Source: Psychrobacter glacincola (GTDB lineage: Bacteria; Pseudomonadota; Gammaproteobacteria; Pseudomonadales; Moraxellaceae). Taken from it: a stretch of DNA of 64,000 nt. Below the pieces are notes generated by a model that saw nothing but the letters and a program-made list of their open reading frames with translations, was not told the origin of the DNA and made no database searches. This document shows positions 50,981 through 59,808 of this stretch, one piece after another; position 1 is the stretch's first letter, and every line of letters starts with the position of its first letter. The stretch spans positions 1 through 64,000 of the forward strand of contig LIQB01000007.1 in assembly GCA_001411745.2 (NCBI GenBank). Direction: 5' to 3'. Both the position numbers and the translations under genes were made by a program.

Positions 50981-51616
50981 ATGATGACGCGTCAATCAAT
51001 TGTAAAACCCATATTGCTGGCAGCCGTGTTAGCGACGTCTACCGTTGGTCTAAGCGGTTGTGGCTACAACAACCTGCAAGCTCAAGATGAGCAAGTTACC
51101 GCGTCGTGGTCAGAAGTGGTGAACCAATATCAACGCCGCGCTGATTTGGTGCCAAACTTAGTCAAAGTCGTGCAGCAGTATGCTGAGCAAGAACAAGAAG
51201 TGTTTACTCAAGTAGCTGAGGCACGCTCTCGTGCTGGTAGCATTACGGTGACGCCAGAAGTACTGAATGATCCAGAAGCGATGGAGCGTTATGCAGCGGC
51301 ACAGGAACAGATGACAGGTGCACTATCACGTTTGATGGCTGTCTCTGAACGTTATCCTGAGTTAAAGTCAGATGCTTTGTTCCAAGACTTACAAGCCCAG
51401 CTCGAAGGCACTGAAAACCGTATTGCCGTCGCTCGTAACCGTTATATTCAAGAAGTGCAAAGCTATAATACGACGGTGCGCCAGTTCCCAACCAACATTA
51501 CAGCAAAAGTATTTGGTATGAATGCCAAGCCAAACTTTAGCGTGGCGAATGAAGACGCTATTTCAACCGCACCAAGTGTTGACTTCGGTGATGATAAGTC
51601 AGCGACAGCTGAGTAG
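50981..51616 (+). CDS. lemA: LemA family lipoprotein
   Basis: A 211-residue LemA protein: lipobox LSGCGYNN (Cys near 27), then a helical bundle with the family pattern WSEVVNQYQRRADLVPNLVKVVQQYAEQEQEVFTQV and AQEQMTGALSRLMAVSERYPELKSD. The start is ATG 50981 or 50984 after AGGAGAAAC; the frame from GTG 50939 has no signal. The biochemical role is unknown. LemA genes are very often followed by TPM-domain genes, as here. A hairpin after the gene (51639-51668) may reduce transcription of the next gene. Confidence 0.92.
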   Translation: MMTRQSIVKPILLAAVLATSTVGLSGCGYNNLQAQDEQVTASWSEVVNQYQRRADLVPNLVKVVQQYAEQEQEVFTQVAEARSRAGSITVTPEVLNDPEAMERYAAAQEQMTGALSRLMAVSERYPELKSDALFQDLQAQLEGTENRIAVARNRYIQEVQSYNTTVRQFPTNITAKVFGMNAKPNFSVANEDAISTAPSVDFGDDKSATAE

Positions 51617-51638
51617 TGGTGATTGAGTAGAGACAAAA

Positions 51639-51668
51639 ACAGAGCGGGATTTGCCGCTCTGTTTGTTT
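51639..51668 (+). terminator. Possible attenuating terminator after lemA
   Basis: Arms AACAGAGCGG and CCGCTCTGTT with a short loop. The T run is interrupted by G (TTTGTTT), so termination may be partial. Confidence 0.6.
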
Positions 51669-51877
51669 ACATTTTTATCGTTTAGCTTAGTTAGCCACTA
51701 GTTTGCTTAGCCACATTTTTAAAGGTATTGATGGATATGAATGCCTATTAAATGAATATCAAATCCAAAAAGTACGATTAGTTATGTCAAATTTGGTTTT
51801 TTTGCTATGCTAATTTTTGTGAATGGTCTCACGTAGATTCACTCAGTACAGATGTCACTTGAGGTGGTATAGATTAG

Positions 51878-53041
51878 ATGAACAATTCAAAAGCAATCCT
51901 ATCAGTATTACTATTCACACTCAGCATCAGTAGTGCGTCTGTGTTGTATGCTGCGCCTAATGAAGCCATTGATAGTACCTCAGACATGCAAAGTCGTAGT
52001 GTTGAGGATTTGGTAGCGATTGCCAAAGCGGGCGAGTCTAATGAAGCGATCAATGACGCTGTATTGGGTAACGAAGCCATTAATGATGCCATTTTAGGTA
52101 ATGAGGCGATCAACCCTAATGTGGCTAATAATGATGCCACAGCTGGGTCAACAGCCGAAAACCCTTCTCCTATACAGTCAAATGCACCCAGTGTCGATGC
52201 CGATAAGCTCATATTAAATAATCCTGTCGTTGATCAGGCCAATATCCTAAATCCGCAAGAAAAACAGCGTCTAGAGGCGCAGCTTAGAAATATTTATCAG
52301 CAAGGTCTTGCGCAAGCAGCGGTGGTTATCGTTCCTACGACCAATGGTGTTCCTATCTTTGACTATGCTCTACAAGTAGCTGAGAAGTGGCAGCTGGGCA
52401 ATAAAGACATCGATGATGGCTTACTCATGGTAGTCGCCGTCAATGACCGTGATATGTACATTTTGACGGGTTACGGACTAGAGGGTGTTTTACCAGATGC
52501 TGCCGTCAATCGTATTATTCGTGAAGATATCACGCCGTTATTTAAGCAAAATAACTATGGCGCTGGGGTAATAGCTGGCGTTGACGCGCTCAAAACGCGG
52601 CTGACTGCTGATCCTGAGGTATTGGCTCGTGCCGATGCGCAAGCAGCCGAGCGTAGTGCACAACAAGGTTCAGACGAGCTACCATCGCCCATATTTTTAT
52701 TCATTATGGCAATGATATTTGGAAGCTTTATTACCAGTATTTTTGGTCGTGTATTTGGTTCTATTATTACTGCTGGTGGGTTTTTTGCGGGATCGTTAGC
52801 CTTAGGCGGTGGTTTTTTTATGACCGTTATTATGGCTATATTCTTATGGCTATTTTTGATTTCACGAGGTGGCGGTGGTGGTGGTAAAGGTGGATCTGGC
52901 GGCGGTCGTAGAGGCGGCGGTATGATATTCCTACCTGGTATGGGCGGTGGCGGCGGCTCTGGAGGTGGTGGTTTCGGCGGCGGCGGCTTCGGTGGTGGCG
53001 GCGGTGGTTTTGGCGGCGGCGGTGCTGGTGGCTCGTGGTAG
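51878..53041 (+). CDS. TPM-domain (YgcG-like) membrane protein
   Basis: A 387-residue protein with a signal sequence (about 1-25). A short three-fold repeat of NEAINDAVLG type lies near 62-88. A TPM domain follows at about 113-250 (VVDQANILNPQEKQRLEAQLRN, WQLGNKDIDDGLLMVVAVNDRDMYILTGYGLEGVLPDA). Membrane segments lie at about 268-330, and the C-terminal tail is extremely Gly-rich, ending GGAGGSW. That tail is usual for this family. GAGGTGG precedes the ATG. It pairs with lemA upstream and a second TPM gene downstream. Confidence 0.9.
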   Translation: MNNSKAILSVLLFTLSISSASVLYAAPNEAIDSTSDMQSRSVEDLVAIAKAGESNEAINDAVLGNEAINDAILGNEAINPNVANNDATAGSTAENPSPIQSNAPSVDADKLILNNPVVDQANILNPQEKQRLEAQLRNIYQQGLAQAAVVIVPTTNGVPIFDYALQVAEKWQLGNKDIDDGLLMVVAVNDRDMYILTGYGLEGVLPDAAVNRIIREDITPLFKQNNYGAGVIAGVDALKTRLTADPEVLARADAQAAERSAQQGSDELPSPIFLFIMAMIFGSFITSIFGRVFGSIITAGGFFAGSLALGGGFFMTVIMAIFLWLFLISRGGGGGGKGGSGGGRRGGGMIFLPGMGGGGGSGGGGFGGGGFGGGGGGFGGGGAGGSW

Positions 53042-53104
53042 ATGCTTAAGTAAGAACGGATACTAAACGACCGTCAGCAATGACGTATTTGAGGAAATAG
53101 TAAA

Positions 53105-53629
53105 ATGTCAGAAAACAACGCGTCAAATCCCAGTTTTGCCCGCTGGTGGCGTCAAGTCTTATTTATTCCTATATTGCATAGTAAATGGTTAACAGCAGCA
53201 GCCAAAGCACGTTTGACAGACGAGGTGACCCGTGCAGAGCGAGGGCATCGGGGTGAGGTGTTTTTGATTGTAGAAAACCATCTGCCGATTCAAGACGCCT
53301 ATTATATTGGCTGTCGCGAACGTGCGATTGAGCTGTTTAGTGAGTATCGAGTTTGGGATACTGAAGAGAATACAGGCGTCTTGGTGTATGTCAATATTTG
53401 CGAGCATCAGTTAGAGATCGTAGCTGATCGTGGTATCAGTGCTCATGTCAGCCCCACCGTTTGGCGGGCGATGTGTGACAAGGCTGTGTCAGGTATTGCC
53501 AATCAAAAAACCGAAGAAAGCCTGGCTGAATTGTTAGATGAAGTTGGGCAAGTGCTGCGTCAGTATTATCATTTGGAGCAGGATCCAGCGGGTAACGAGT
53601 TGTCTGATACTGTGGTGTTTCTGAAGTAA
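53105..53629 (+). CDS. TPM-domain protein, soluble
   Basis: A 174-residue TPM-family protein without signal peptide or membrane segments. Key stretches are RLTDEVTRAERGHRGEVFLIVENHLP, AIELFSEYRVWDTEENTGVLVYVNICEHQLEIVADRGISAHV and LLDEVGQVLRQYYHLE. It is the third member of the lemA-TPM-TPM set, 63 bases after the previous gene with GAGGAAAT before its ATG. The three are commonly kept together across proteobacteria, which implies a shared but undefined envelope task. Confidence 0.88.
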   Translation: MSENNASNPSFARWWRQVLFIPILHSKWLTAAAKARLTDEVTRAERGHRGEVFLIVENHLPIQDAYYIGCRERAIELFSEYRVWDTEENTGVLVYVNICEHQLEIVADRGISAHVSPTVWRAMCDKAVSGIANQKTEESLAELLDEVGQVLRQYYHLEQDPAGNELSDTVVFLK

Positions 53630-53840
53630 CGTAGATGAGGGAATCTGATGGCTTGTTATTTTGCTAGCATCGTGTTCTTTTATAGGGTTTAGGCATCAAT
53701 TACAATATAATAGCGCCTCTAGAAATCGAGGGTGACTGATATATTGCTCAAGCGTCTATACAGGCTTTGCATTTATAAAGGCGCTTCTCAAAAGCACTTA
53801 TCAAAAGTACTCTACTACAAAAAGCCGTCACTGGAATCCT

Positions 53841-54839
53841 ATGATTGATTTAATAAAGAAATTACCAAAAGCTGAGTTGCATTTACATATTGAAGGCTCA
53901 CTAGAACCTGAGCTGATGTTTAGATTGGCCAAAAAGAACCAGATAGAGATTCCCTATAAAAACATAGAAGATGTGCGCAACGCCTACAACTTCACCAACT
54001 TGCAAACCTTCTTAGATATCTACTATGCAGGCGCAAATGTCCTGATCACTAAAGACGATTTTTATGATTTAACGTGGGAATATATACTTAAGTGTGTTGA
54101 AGATAATGTCATTCACACAGAGATATTTTTTGACCCGCAGACGCATACTGACCGAGGCATACCTTTTGAAGTGGTGATAACAGGCATCAAAGAAGCGCTT
54201 GCAGATGCCAAAGAAAAATATGGTATCACCTCTTGTATTATCATGTGTTTCCTAAGGCATTTATCACAAGAAGAAGCGTTTGAGACCTTAGAGCAAGCAC
54301 TGGTATTCAAAGATGACATCATCGGTGTCGGTCTTGATTCGTCAGAGCTGGGCAATCCACCATCGAAATTCAAAGATGTCTTCAAAAAAGCTAAAGAAGC
54401 AGGTTTTAAGCTGGTCGCCCATGCTGGTGAAGAAGCAGATTTTTCGTACATTTACGAAGCGCTGGACTTATTAAATATCAATAGAATCGATCATGGTGTG
54501 CAATCGATAACAAGCCCAGAGTTGATGCAAAGACTTAAAGACGAGCAAATGCCGCTGACCGTTTGCCCGAACTCAAATATTGAGCTGAAAGTCTTTGATC
54601 ATTACAAAGAACACAATATCAAAGAGCTATTAGATTATGGTCTAAATATCACCATAAACTCAGACGACCCAGCCTATTTCAAAGGTTATATGAATCAGAA
54701 CTTTATAAATATATGCGAAAATTTACCGCTAACAGAAGATGATGTTGTTACTTTGGTAAAGAACTCCTTTAATGCCTCATTTATTAGTGATGAATTAAAA
54801 GCAGCATATTTGGCGAAAGTTGATCTGGCACTAAAGTAA
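53841..54839 (+). CDS. Adenosine/adenine deaminase family, adenine type likely
   Basis: A 332-residue metal-dependent TIM-barrel deaminase. The zinc ligands and catalytic residues are seen as LHLHIEGS (H14, H16), the HAGEE motif with catalytic Glu, RIDHGVQ, and INSDDPAY. The segments FFDPQTHTDRGIPFEVV and GLDSSELGNPPSKF are, as I recall them, typical of the subgroup that deaminates adenine rather than adenosine, so adenine-to-hypoxanthine salvage is the best guess. It is monocistronic, followed by a terminator. Confidence 0.85.
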   Translation: MIDLIKKLPKAELHLHIEGSLEPELMFRLAKKNQIEIPYKNIEDVRNAYNFTNLQTFLDIYYAGANVLITKDDFYDLTWEYILKCVEDNVIHTEIFFDPQTHTDRGIPFEVVITGIKEALADAKEKYGITSCIIMCFLRHLSQEEAFETLEQALVFKDDIIGVGLDSSELGNPPSKFKDVFKKAKEAGFKLVAHAGEEADFSYIYEALDLLNINRIDHGVQSITSPELMQRLKDEQMPLTVCPNSNIELKVFDHYKEHNIKELLDYGLNITINSDDPAYFKGYMNQNFINICENLPLTEDDVVTLVKNSFNASFISDELKAAYLAKVDLALK

Positions 54840-54867
54840 ATCAACTATGATTAGATTTTAGTACCCG

Positions 54868-54910
54868 AGGCTTAACGGTTGATATCAATCGTTAAGCCTT
54901 TTCTTTTTTA
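54868..54910 (+). terminator. Terminator after the deaminase gene
   Basis: Arms AGGCTTAACG.TTGAT and ATCAATCGTTAAGCCT with a tight loop, followed by TTTCTTTTTT. Possibly also used by the convergent sirtuin gene. Confidence 0.85.
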
Positions 54911-54923
54911 CACGGTATGCTTT

Positions 54924-54968
54924 TTAGGTTCAAGCGACTTAGGTGCAAGTAACTTAGGTTCAGGCGAC
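54924..54968. repeat. 15-bp tandem repeat, three units
   Basis: Three adjacent 15-base units (starting 54924, 54939, 54954) follow TTAGGTTCAAGCGAC with one to three changes each. The last base belongs to the stop codon of the sirtuin gene, so the array lies directly behind that gene. Confidence 0.75.
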
Positions 54969-55768
54969 TAGAGCGCAGTGATTTTCTGGATTAATAACGG
55001 CATAATCACACCAGCTTTTTCTGCTAAGGTGATATCCACAATAGTATTCGGCGTTGGATTGGGATTTATCTCAATAATTTTGGCACCATTTTGCTTCGCT
55101 AACTGTGCGAGTCCAGCGGCAGGATAGACGAGACTGGAGGTGCCAATACTGATAAATACCTCGCAGTTCGCCGCCGCATCTTCTGCCGTTTGCCATGCTT
55201 GTACTGGTAATGCTTCGCCAAACCAAACGATATCTGGTCTGATATAGCCATCGCAATGGCGACAGGTCATCAGTGTGTCATCAAAATTGATTGTATCCTC
55301 GCTATGATACGAACCCCTTGATTGACCTTGGCAGGCTGTCTCGCATTGACTACAGCGGTTATGCCACAGATTGCCATGCAAATGAATTACCGTACTGCCA
55401 GCTTGCTCATGTAAATCATCAACATTTTGAGTGATAAGCGTTAATGATTGATTAGACGACTGAGTATGGTATTGCCACTGCGCTAAGGCAACATGTGCAG
55501 GGTTCGGTTTTTTATCTGCGACCAATTGCCTGCGCCATTGATACCATGACCACACCAGCTTTGGATCACGAGTGAAAGCCTCAGGTGTCGCCAAGTCTTC
55601 CACACCATAGTTTTCCCACAAGCCTGTTTGCTTATCTCGGAAAGTTGGAATGCCACTTTCGGCTGAAATCCCTGCACCCGTTAAGATGCAAATATGCTGT
55701 TTGGATGTCAATAATTTAGCAGCAAGTTCTACTTCTGCTATTAACGCTGGTGATAATTCTGCTAACAT
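54968..55768 (-). CDS. cobB: NAD-dependent protein deacylase (sirtuin)
   Basis: A 266-residue SIR2-family enzyme that removes acyl groups from lysines using NAD+. Motifs in order: ILTGAGISAESGIPTFRD (NAD site), QNVDDLHEQAG, catalytic His in LHGNLW, two zinc CxxC pairs (CSQC and CRHC), RPDIVWFGEALP, and INPNPTPN. The Ala and Tyr/Arg positions that distinguish desuccinylases were not assigned with confidence. It is divergent from the next small membrane protein gene. Confidence 0.93.
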   Translation of the reverse strand: MLAELSPALIAEVELAAKLLTSKQHICILTGAGISAESGIPTFRDKQTGLWENYGVEDLATPEAFTRDPKLVWSWYQWRRQLVADKKPNPAHVALAQWQYHTQSSNQSLTLITQNVDDLHEQAGSTVIHLHGNLWHNRCSQCETACQGQSRGSYHSEDTINFDDTLMTCRHCDGYIRPDIVWFGEALPVQAWQTAEDAAANCEVFISIGTSSLVYPAAGLAQLAKQNGAKIIEINPNPTPNTIVDITLAEKAGVIMPLLIQKITAL

Positions 55769-55803
55769 GAGCCAACCCTTGCTAATAATGGATATCTCTT
55801 CTA

Positions 55804-56172
55804 ATGATAGATGGAATTTGGTGGCTTGTCATATTGTTTGCCGTTATTGCCGCTTTATGGTTGTTGGCAAAGTCACGAGGCGTAAAAGTGGGTGAGACAA
55901 TTCATAATAAATCGTCTAAAAGCGTGAAAAAACCTATTAATGACGACCTGCAAAAAACATCCGTACTGATCAAACAGTATTTTCCTGATTATCGAGTCAC
56001 ACGCAAGACCAATCATTTGTTGCTCAGTAAACAAGATAAAAAAATTGCAATGATTACGATGGATAAGAAAATTGCTTCAGGTCAGCGCCTGTTAGGTAAC
56101 GTACCCGTGATTAATTATCATCGTGTGCCTAACCGTGCCCAGCTAGCAGCTAATTTGCAGCAAGCAGAATAG
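55804..56172 (+). CDS. Hypothetical membrane-anchored protein
   Basis: A 122-residue protein with one N-terminal membrane segment (about 5-22, WWLVILFAVIAALWLLA), a Lys/Ser-rich linker, then a small soluble domain (about 50-115) with IKQYFPDYRVTRKTNHLLLSK and KIAMITMDKKIASGQRLLGNVPVINYHRVP. I do not recognise the domain. It starts 35 bases from the divergent cobB start. It is the last gene before the island-like region to the right. Confidence 0.65.
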   Translation: MIDGIWWLVILFAVIAALWLLAKSRGVKVGETIHNKSSKSVKKPINDDLQKTSVLIKQYFPDYRVTRKTNHLLLSKQDKKIAMITMDKKIASGQRLLGNVPVINYHRVPNRAQLAANLQQAE

Positions 56173-56846
56173 GCGAGTGTTATAAGCAAAATGCCTATCA
56201 TATAAGAAAACTGTCTATCAATAGACGAGCACGCACGGCGAAATCCGCAAATATTTTGAGCACGGAGTTGATAGATATTCAAGATTTAGTGTAATGCTAA
56301 GGAAGGATGACACAAATATTGTAGATACAATGATTGGTGCGCTCGGCGGGAGTCAATCATATCGTCGTAAACCTTGTCATATAGGGTATGTGGTTTTTCG
56401 ATAAATAGTTTTAACAACAAATTTAACAACATCTGACTACTGCTATTTCTATTTGAGTAAATACATCTATAAACAAGCAAAAAGCACGGCGTTTTTAACC
56501 GTTGGGCTTTCTTTTATTCACACCTAATCTCGGTAGGAGTAAATCCTAAATGGATTTTAACAGGTATTCAAGTGAAATAATCTTATGTGGTTACCCTCCA
56601 TCATGATGATGAACGTATGAGATTGGAAGGTGGACATAACTTCAATTAGGCTAGTCATTCGAAAAATTTAAGTTTTTGCTGGCGAGAAACGTATCTTGAT
56701 TAAACTTTGAATTTAGTGGGGTTCTTCGTCATACGCTTATCTAGCGTTCTCTGGTATGCACAAAAACTTTAAATATTAATTCTAAACAGTTGCCGAAAAG
56801 TTACCAATCGTTTACAGTTGGGTAAATATTACCCTGGTGATTGGTC
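56173..56846. other. Intergenic region at the left edge of the island
   Basis: About 670 bases without a supported gene. It contains the inverted repeat GTCTATCAATAGAC (56213-56226), a possible terminator hairpin at 56480-56510, AAATCC/GGATTT arms at 56541-56557, CATCATGATGATGAACG near 56600, and GCTGGCGAG at 56678. The last two resemble parts of the repeats at 60.7-62.9 kb, so this may be a decayed member of the same family. Confidence 0.45.
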
Positions 56847-57686
56847 GTGAGAAACTTAGTGATTATTGGTTTGGTCTTAGCTCTTGCTGGGTGTGGTGGT
56901 TACGATGATGTTGACGCCATGAGAGACGCTACTATGGGCTCTACTGGCGTCGTCGGTGGCAACAGTGGTAATACAACGAAATGCTATGAACCTAATGTGC
57001 TGAATGCCACTGGGACACGTGTTATCGATGGTGATACGGTGGAGATTACTCAAGCATCAGGACAAAGCGAGCGTGTGCGCTTACTAGGCATTGATGCACC
57101 AGAATCGGCACAAGAGTATGGAACAGAGAGTACTACAGCCTTATCGCAGTGTGTAAGCAATGCAATCGTTACTATCGAGTGGACTGAAAAGGATAGATAC
57201 GATCGTCTGCTTGGTAAGGTTATTGCCAATAACGTTGACTGCAACTTGAACCAATTGCAAAAGGGTGCTGCTTGGCATTACAAGGAATATCAGAGTAGTC
57301 AGACACCTTACGATCGCATTGAGTATGCCAACGCTGAAATTGTAGCGCGATTAAACGGCAGGGGCTTGTGGGCAAATCGATATCCTATAAAACCATCCGA
57401 TTATCGAAGTGGCAAAAATAGCTCTGACCTGAATTTCAATAATGATCGTTTGCCATCAAAGGGTGCTAGCAAATGCTATAGCAAACCTAGTGCGGGTGCT
57501 TCCGGTGGCTCTGACACTATTATTCCATTGCCACCTACTGGTGCTATATGCAGTAACCTCATTAAGAAAACCTGTAGTCAGATAACAACATGCGTAGAAG
57601 CACAGCAGCAACTTGCCTGCGGTAATACGCAGATTGATGGTGACAAGGATGGAGTACCATGCGAATCAATTTGCCCAGGTGGTTAA
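56847..57686 (+). CDS. Staphylococcal-nuclease-like lipoprotein with Excalibur domain
   Basis: About 279 residues. The lipobox LALAGC comes after a short signal, so it is a lipid-anchored nuclease facing the periplasm or outside. The SNase (thermonuclease) domain covers about 50-190: TRVIDGDTVEI, RVRLLGIDAPES, EKDRYDRLLGKV with the catalytic Arg and Asp positions, LQKGAAW and GRGLWA. A Cys-rich C-terminal Excalibur domain ends in DGDKDGVPCE, a calcium-binding type motif. GTG 56847 is preferred to TTG 56841. It overlaps the next gene by 28 bases. Confidence 0.9.
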   Translation: MRNLVIIGLVLALAGCGGYDDVDAMRDATMGSTGVVGGNSGNTTKCYEPNVLNATGTRVIDGDTVEITQASGQSERVRLLGIDAPESAQEYGTESTTALSQCVSNAIVTIEWTEKDRYDRLLGKVIANNVDCNLNQLQKGAAWHYKEYQSSQTPYDRIEYANAEIVARLNGRGLWANRYPIKPSDYRSGKNSSDLNFNNDRLPSKGASKCYSKPSAGASGGSDTIIPLPPTGAICSNLIKKTCSQITTCVEAQQQLACGNTQIDGDKDGVPCESICPGG

Positions 57687-58060
57687 TTAGCATAGCTATC
57701 TTATGGTTAGCAGCGTGCACTTCTATCCAAGACGAAAGAGATAAGTTTGTTTCTGGCTATGTTATGGTGCATGAAATGTTCTGGTTTGCTGATCATGATA
57801 GACCTTACCCATTTACGACATCAGGTGAAATATCCTGTGTCTATTACCCTGATTTTGGAGTTGAGGTGTACTTTGAACCTGCAGGCTACAGTAAAGACTC
57901 ATCTATCGGTACGCCGCTTAATAAGGCTGCTGCAGAGTCTCTAAAGCAAGCAGGTCTGACGCCAAACGTACCGTATAGCATTAAGAAAGGTGCTGACTTG
58001 AGTGAGGCTAGAGAGGTTGGGTTGAAAGCGTGTCGTGAGGAGATGCACAGAGATACTTAG
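57659..58060 (+). CDS. Hypothetical lipoprotein
   Basis: A 133-residue protein with signal and lipobox WLAAC (Cys20). The mature part has two conserved-looking Cys residues (ISCVYYPDFGVEVYF and LKACREEM) but no domain I recognise. It overlaps the 3' end of the nuclease gene by 28 bases in another frame, so the two are probably translationally coupled and work in the same compartment. Confidence 0.7.
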   Translation: MRINLPRWLISIAILWLAACTSIQDERDKFVSGYVMVHEMFWFADHDRPYPFTTSGEISCVYYPDFGVEVYFEPAGYSKDSSIGTPLNKAAAESLKQAGLTPNVPYSIKKGADLSEAREVGLKACREEMHRDT

Positions 58061-58148
58061 CGTCTTAGCTAAGTCATTGTTGTTTAAAGTTTTTACGGTT
58101 TAATTTCACTAAATATTATATAATAATACAACTTATTGGAAGGTGCTT

Positions 58149-59051
58149 GTGAGCGAGTATGAAATGCCAAAAACTAATTTTACAGTCAAGTATGATGGCG
58201 ATGCTTTAGCAAATCACGAAATGGATGTTGCTATACTTGCTCCTGCCTTAATGGGTATGCAAAAAGTATTAGATGCCTTGGTAACAGAGAGTACCGAAGG
58301 TGAATATAGAGCTTCATTAAAAATTAAAGGCAATGCAAAAGCAGGATCGATTGAAATTGAACTTGTTACCCAAGCTATCTCAAACATGAAGTTGCTGAAG
58401 GACATTATTGTAGACGTTTTTTCATACAGAGATGTGGTAGCGCTTGCAACTATTACAACTCTTCTAGTCCCACTTCTGGCTCTTATTAAAAAATTTGGTA
58501 GAAGAAAGCCTACTAAAGTAGAAGATATGGGAGACGGAAATGTTAAGATTTATTTTGACAGTGATATTACTATAGTGAATAACCATGTTTACCATGTCTA
58601 TAATAACTTTGAGGTAAGAGAAGCTGCATACAAAGCTGTTAAACCATTAGAACAAGAAGGTATTGATAGTTTTGTAATTTACGAAAAATCCAAGAAACTA
58701 GTCGAGGTTAATAAAGAGGATGTCAGTAGGTTTGTTCCTCCAAGCGTTGCCGATAGAATGCTTGTGAGTGAAGAGATTACCTTCCTACAGATTGTCACGA
58801 TCAAATTTAATATGAATAATAAATGGCAGTTCACACAGGGCGATTCAGTGATTAATGCTAATATTATAGATGATGATTTTATTGCAAAAGTACGAAATGG
58901 CGTCCCTTTTCAGGATGGGGATATTCTAAAGGTTAAGTTGCAAAAAGAACAATATCAAGAAAAAGGAAAACTAAAAACAAACTATAAAATTCTTGAAGTG
59001 CTAGATCATCAAAAAGCAGCACAACAGCAGCCTTTTGACTTTGATAGCTAA
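58149..59051 (+). CDS. Unrecognised 300-residue accessory protein
   Basis: I do not recognise this family. From GTG 58149 (GGAAGG 5 bases upstream; GTG 58143 and ATG 58164 are alternatives) it gives about 300 residues. Residues 1-90 form an alpha/beta domain (FTVKYDGDALANHEMDVAILAPALMGMQKVLDAL). One strongly hydrophobic segment lies at about 98-116 (VVALATITTLLVPLLALI), followed by a basic patch KKFGRRK. A beta-rich C-terminal half ends with DILKVKLQKEQYQEKGKLKTNYKILEV. It is AT-rich, ends at its own terminator, and lies in the island beside a toxin-antitoxin pair. Confidence 0.7.
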   Translation: MSEYEMPKTNFTVKYDGDALANHEMDVAILAPALMGMQKVLDALVTESTEGEYRASLKIKGNAKAGSIEIELVTQAISNMKLLKDIIVDVFSYRDVVALATITTLLVPLLALIKKFGRRKPTKVEDMGDGNVKIYFDSDITIVNNHVYHVYNNFEVREAAYKAVKPLEQEGIDSFVIYEKSKKLVEVNKEDVSRFVPPSVADRMLVSEEITFLQIVTIKFNMNNKWQFTQGDSVINANIIDDDFIAKVRNGVPFQDGDILKVKLQKEQYQEKGKLKTNYKILEVLDHQKAAQQQPFDFDS

Positions 59052-59071
59052 ATCCCTATCTTACAGCTCAT

Positions 59072-59096
59072 AACCCACCTCACGGTGGGTTTTTTA
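59072..59096 (+). terminator. Terminator after the 300-residue protein gene
   Basis: Arms AACCCACC and GGTGGGTT with a four-base loop, then a T run. Confidence 0.88.
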
Positions 59097-59154
59097 TTTC
59101 CTTCTATTTGCATGCTTTTTACACAAATTAATACAGATAGGCAGCTTGACATAT

Positions 59155-59206
59155 ATCATAGTTCTATGATTTTAGAGTAAATTTACAATGAAACATTCTT
59201 AGAATG
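59155..59206. promoter_or_regulatory. Two palindromes in the Panacea operon promoter
   Basis: ATCATAG-TT-CTATGAT (59155-59170) and CATTCT-T-AGAATG (59194-59206) lie just before a TATAAT at 59208-59213, about 45 bases ahead of the antitoxin ATG. Their position at the likely -10 region suggests operators for autoregulation. The -35 element is unclear. Confidence 0.55.
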
Positions 59207-59256
59207 ATATAATAGTTTAAATAGATCAGGTTCTGTCAAGAAAAAAGGAGAGCAAT

Positions 59257-59805
59257 ATGACATCCGCATTAGATATTGCACAATACTTTATTAACCATTC
59301 TTATGGTGGGCAGCTTGATGACGTTACTAATCTTAAGCTACAAAAATTACTTTATTATGCACAAGGATATAACCTAGCATTGTATGGTGAACCACTATTC
59401 AATGAAGATATTATGAATTGGGATCACGGTACTGTTGTGCCCTGCATATATCATGAATTTAAACGTTTTGGAAACCAAATCATACAACCAACTCCTAATT
59501 TCGATATGGAAAAGTTCTCACAACAAATTAAGAGTGTTCTAGAGTTCGTATGCCGCGACTATGCTAAATATTCTGGCTGGAAATTGCGAGAAATGACACA
59601 TAATGAAAGTCCATGGAAAAATACACAGCGAGACGAAGTGATTACGAAAGATAGTATTGAAACGTTCTTTACTACTAAATTAAATGGTGAGAAATTTAAT
59701 TTTGATTTAGACTGTATGGAACAGATGTTAGACACTGAGTTTGTTGAAATGCCAAATAACATTACAACCTTAGCACAATTTGATAAGTGGTTAGCAGAGG
59801 GTTAA
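59257..59805 (+). CDS. Panacea-domain (DUF4065, SocA-like) antitoxin
   Basis: A 182-residue protein with a Panacea domain, an antitoxin domain known to pair with many unrelated toxins. Hallmarks: ALDIAQYFINHSYGG, DDVTNLKLQKLLYYAQGYNLALYGEPLFNEDIMNWDHGTVVPCIYHEFKRFG (about 20-75), and the later TLAQFDKWL. An extra ~80-residue helical part between 90 and 170 may be toxin-specific. AAGGAGAG precedes the ATG. The toxin gene starts 3 bases after its stop. Confidence 0.88.
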   Translation: MTSALDIAQYFINHSYGGQLDDVTNLKLQKLLYYAQGYNLALYGEPLFNEDIMNWDHGTVVPCIYHEFKRFGNQIIQPTPNFDMEKFSQQIKSVLEFVCRDYAKYSGWKLREMTHNESPWKNTQRDEVITKDSIETFFTTKLNGEKFNFDLDCMEQMLDTEFVEMPNNITTLAQFDKWLAEG

Positions 59806-59808
59806 TAA

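Noticed and set aside
59146-59151. TTGACA as the -35 box of the Panacea operon
   Set aside because: No good -10 box lies 16-18 bases downstream; the clear TATAAT at 59208 is too far away.
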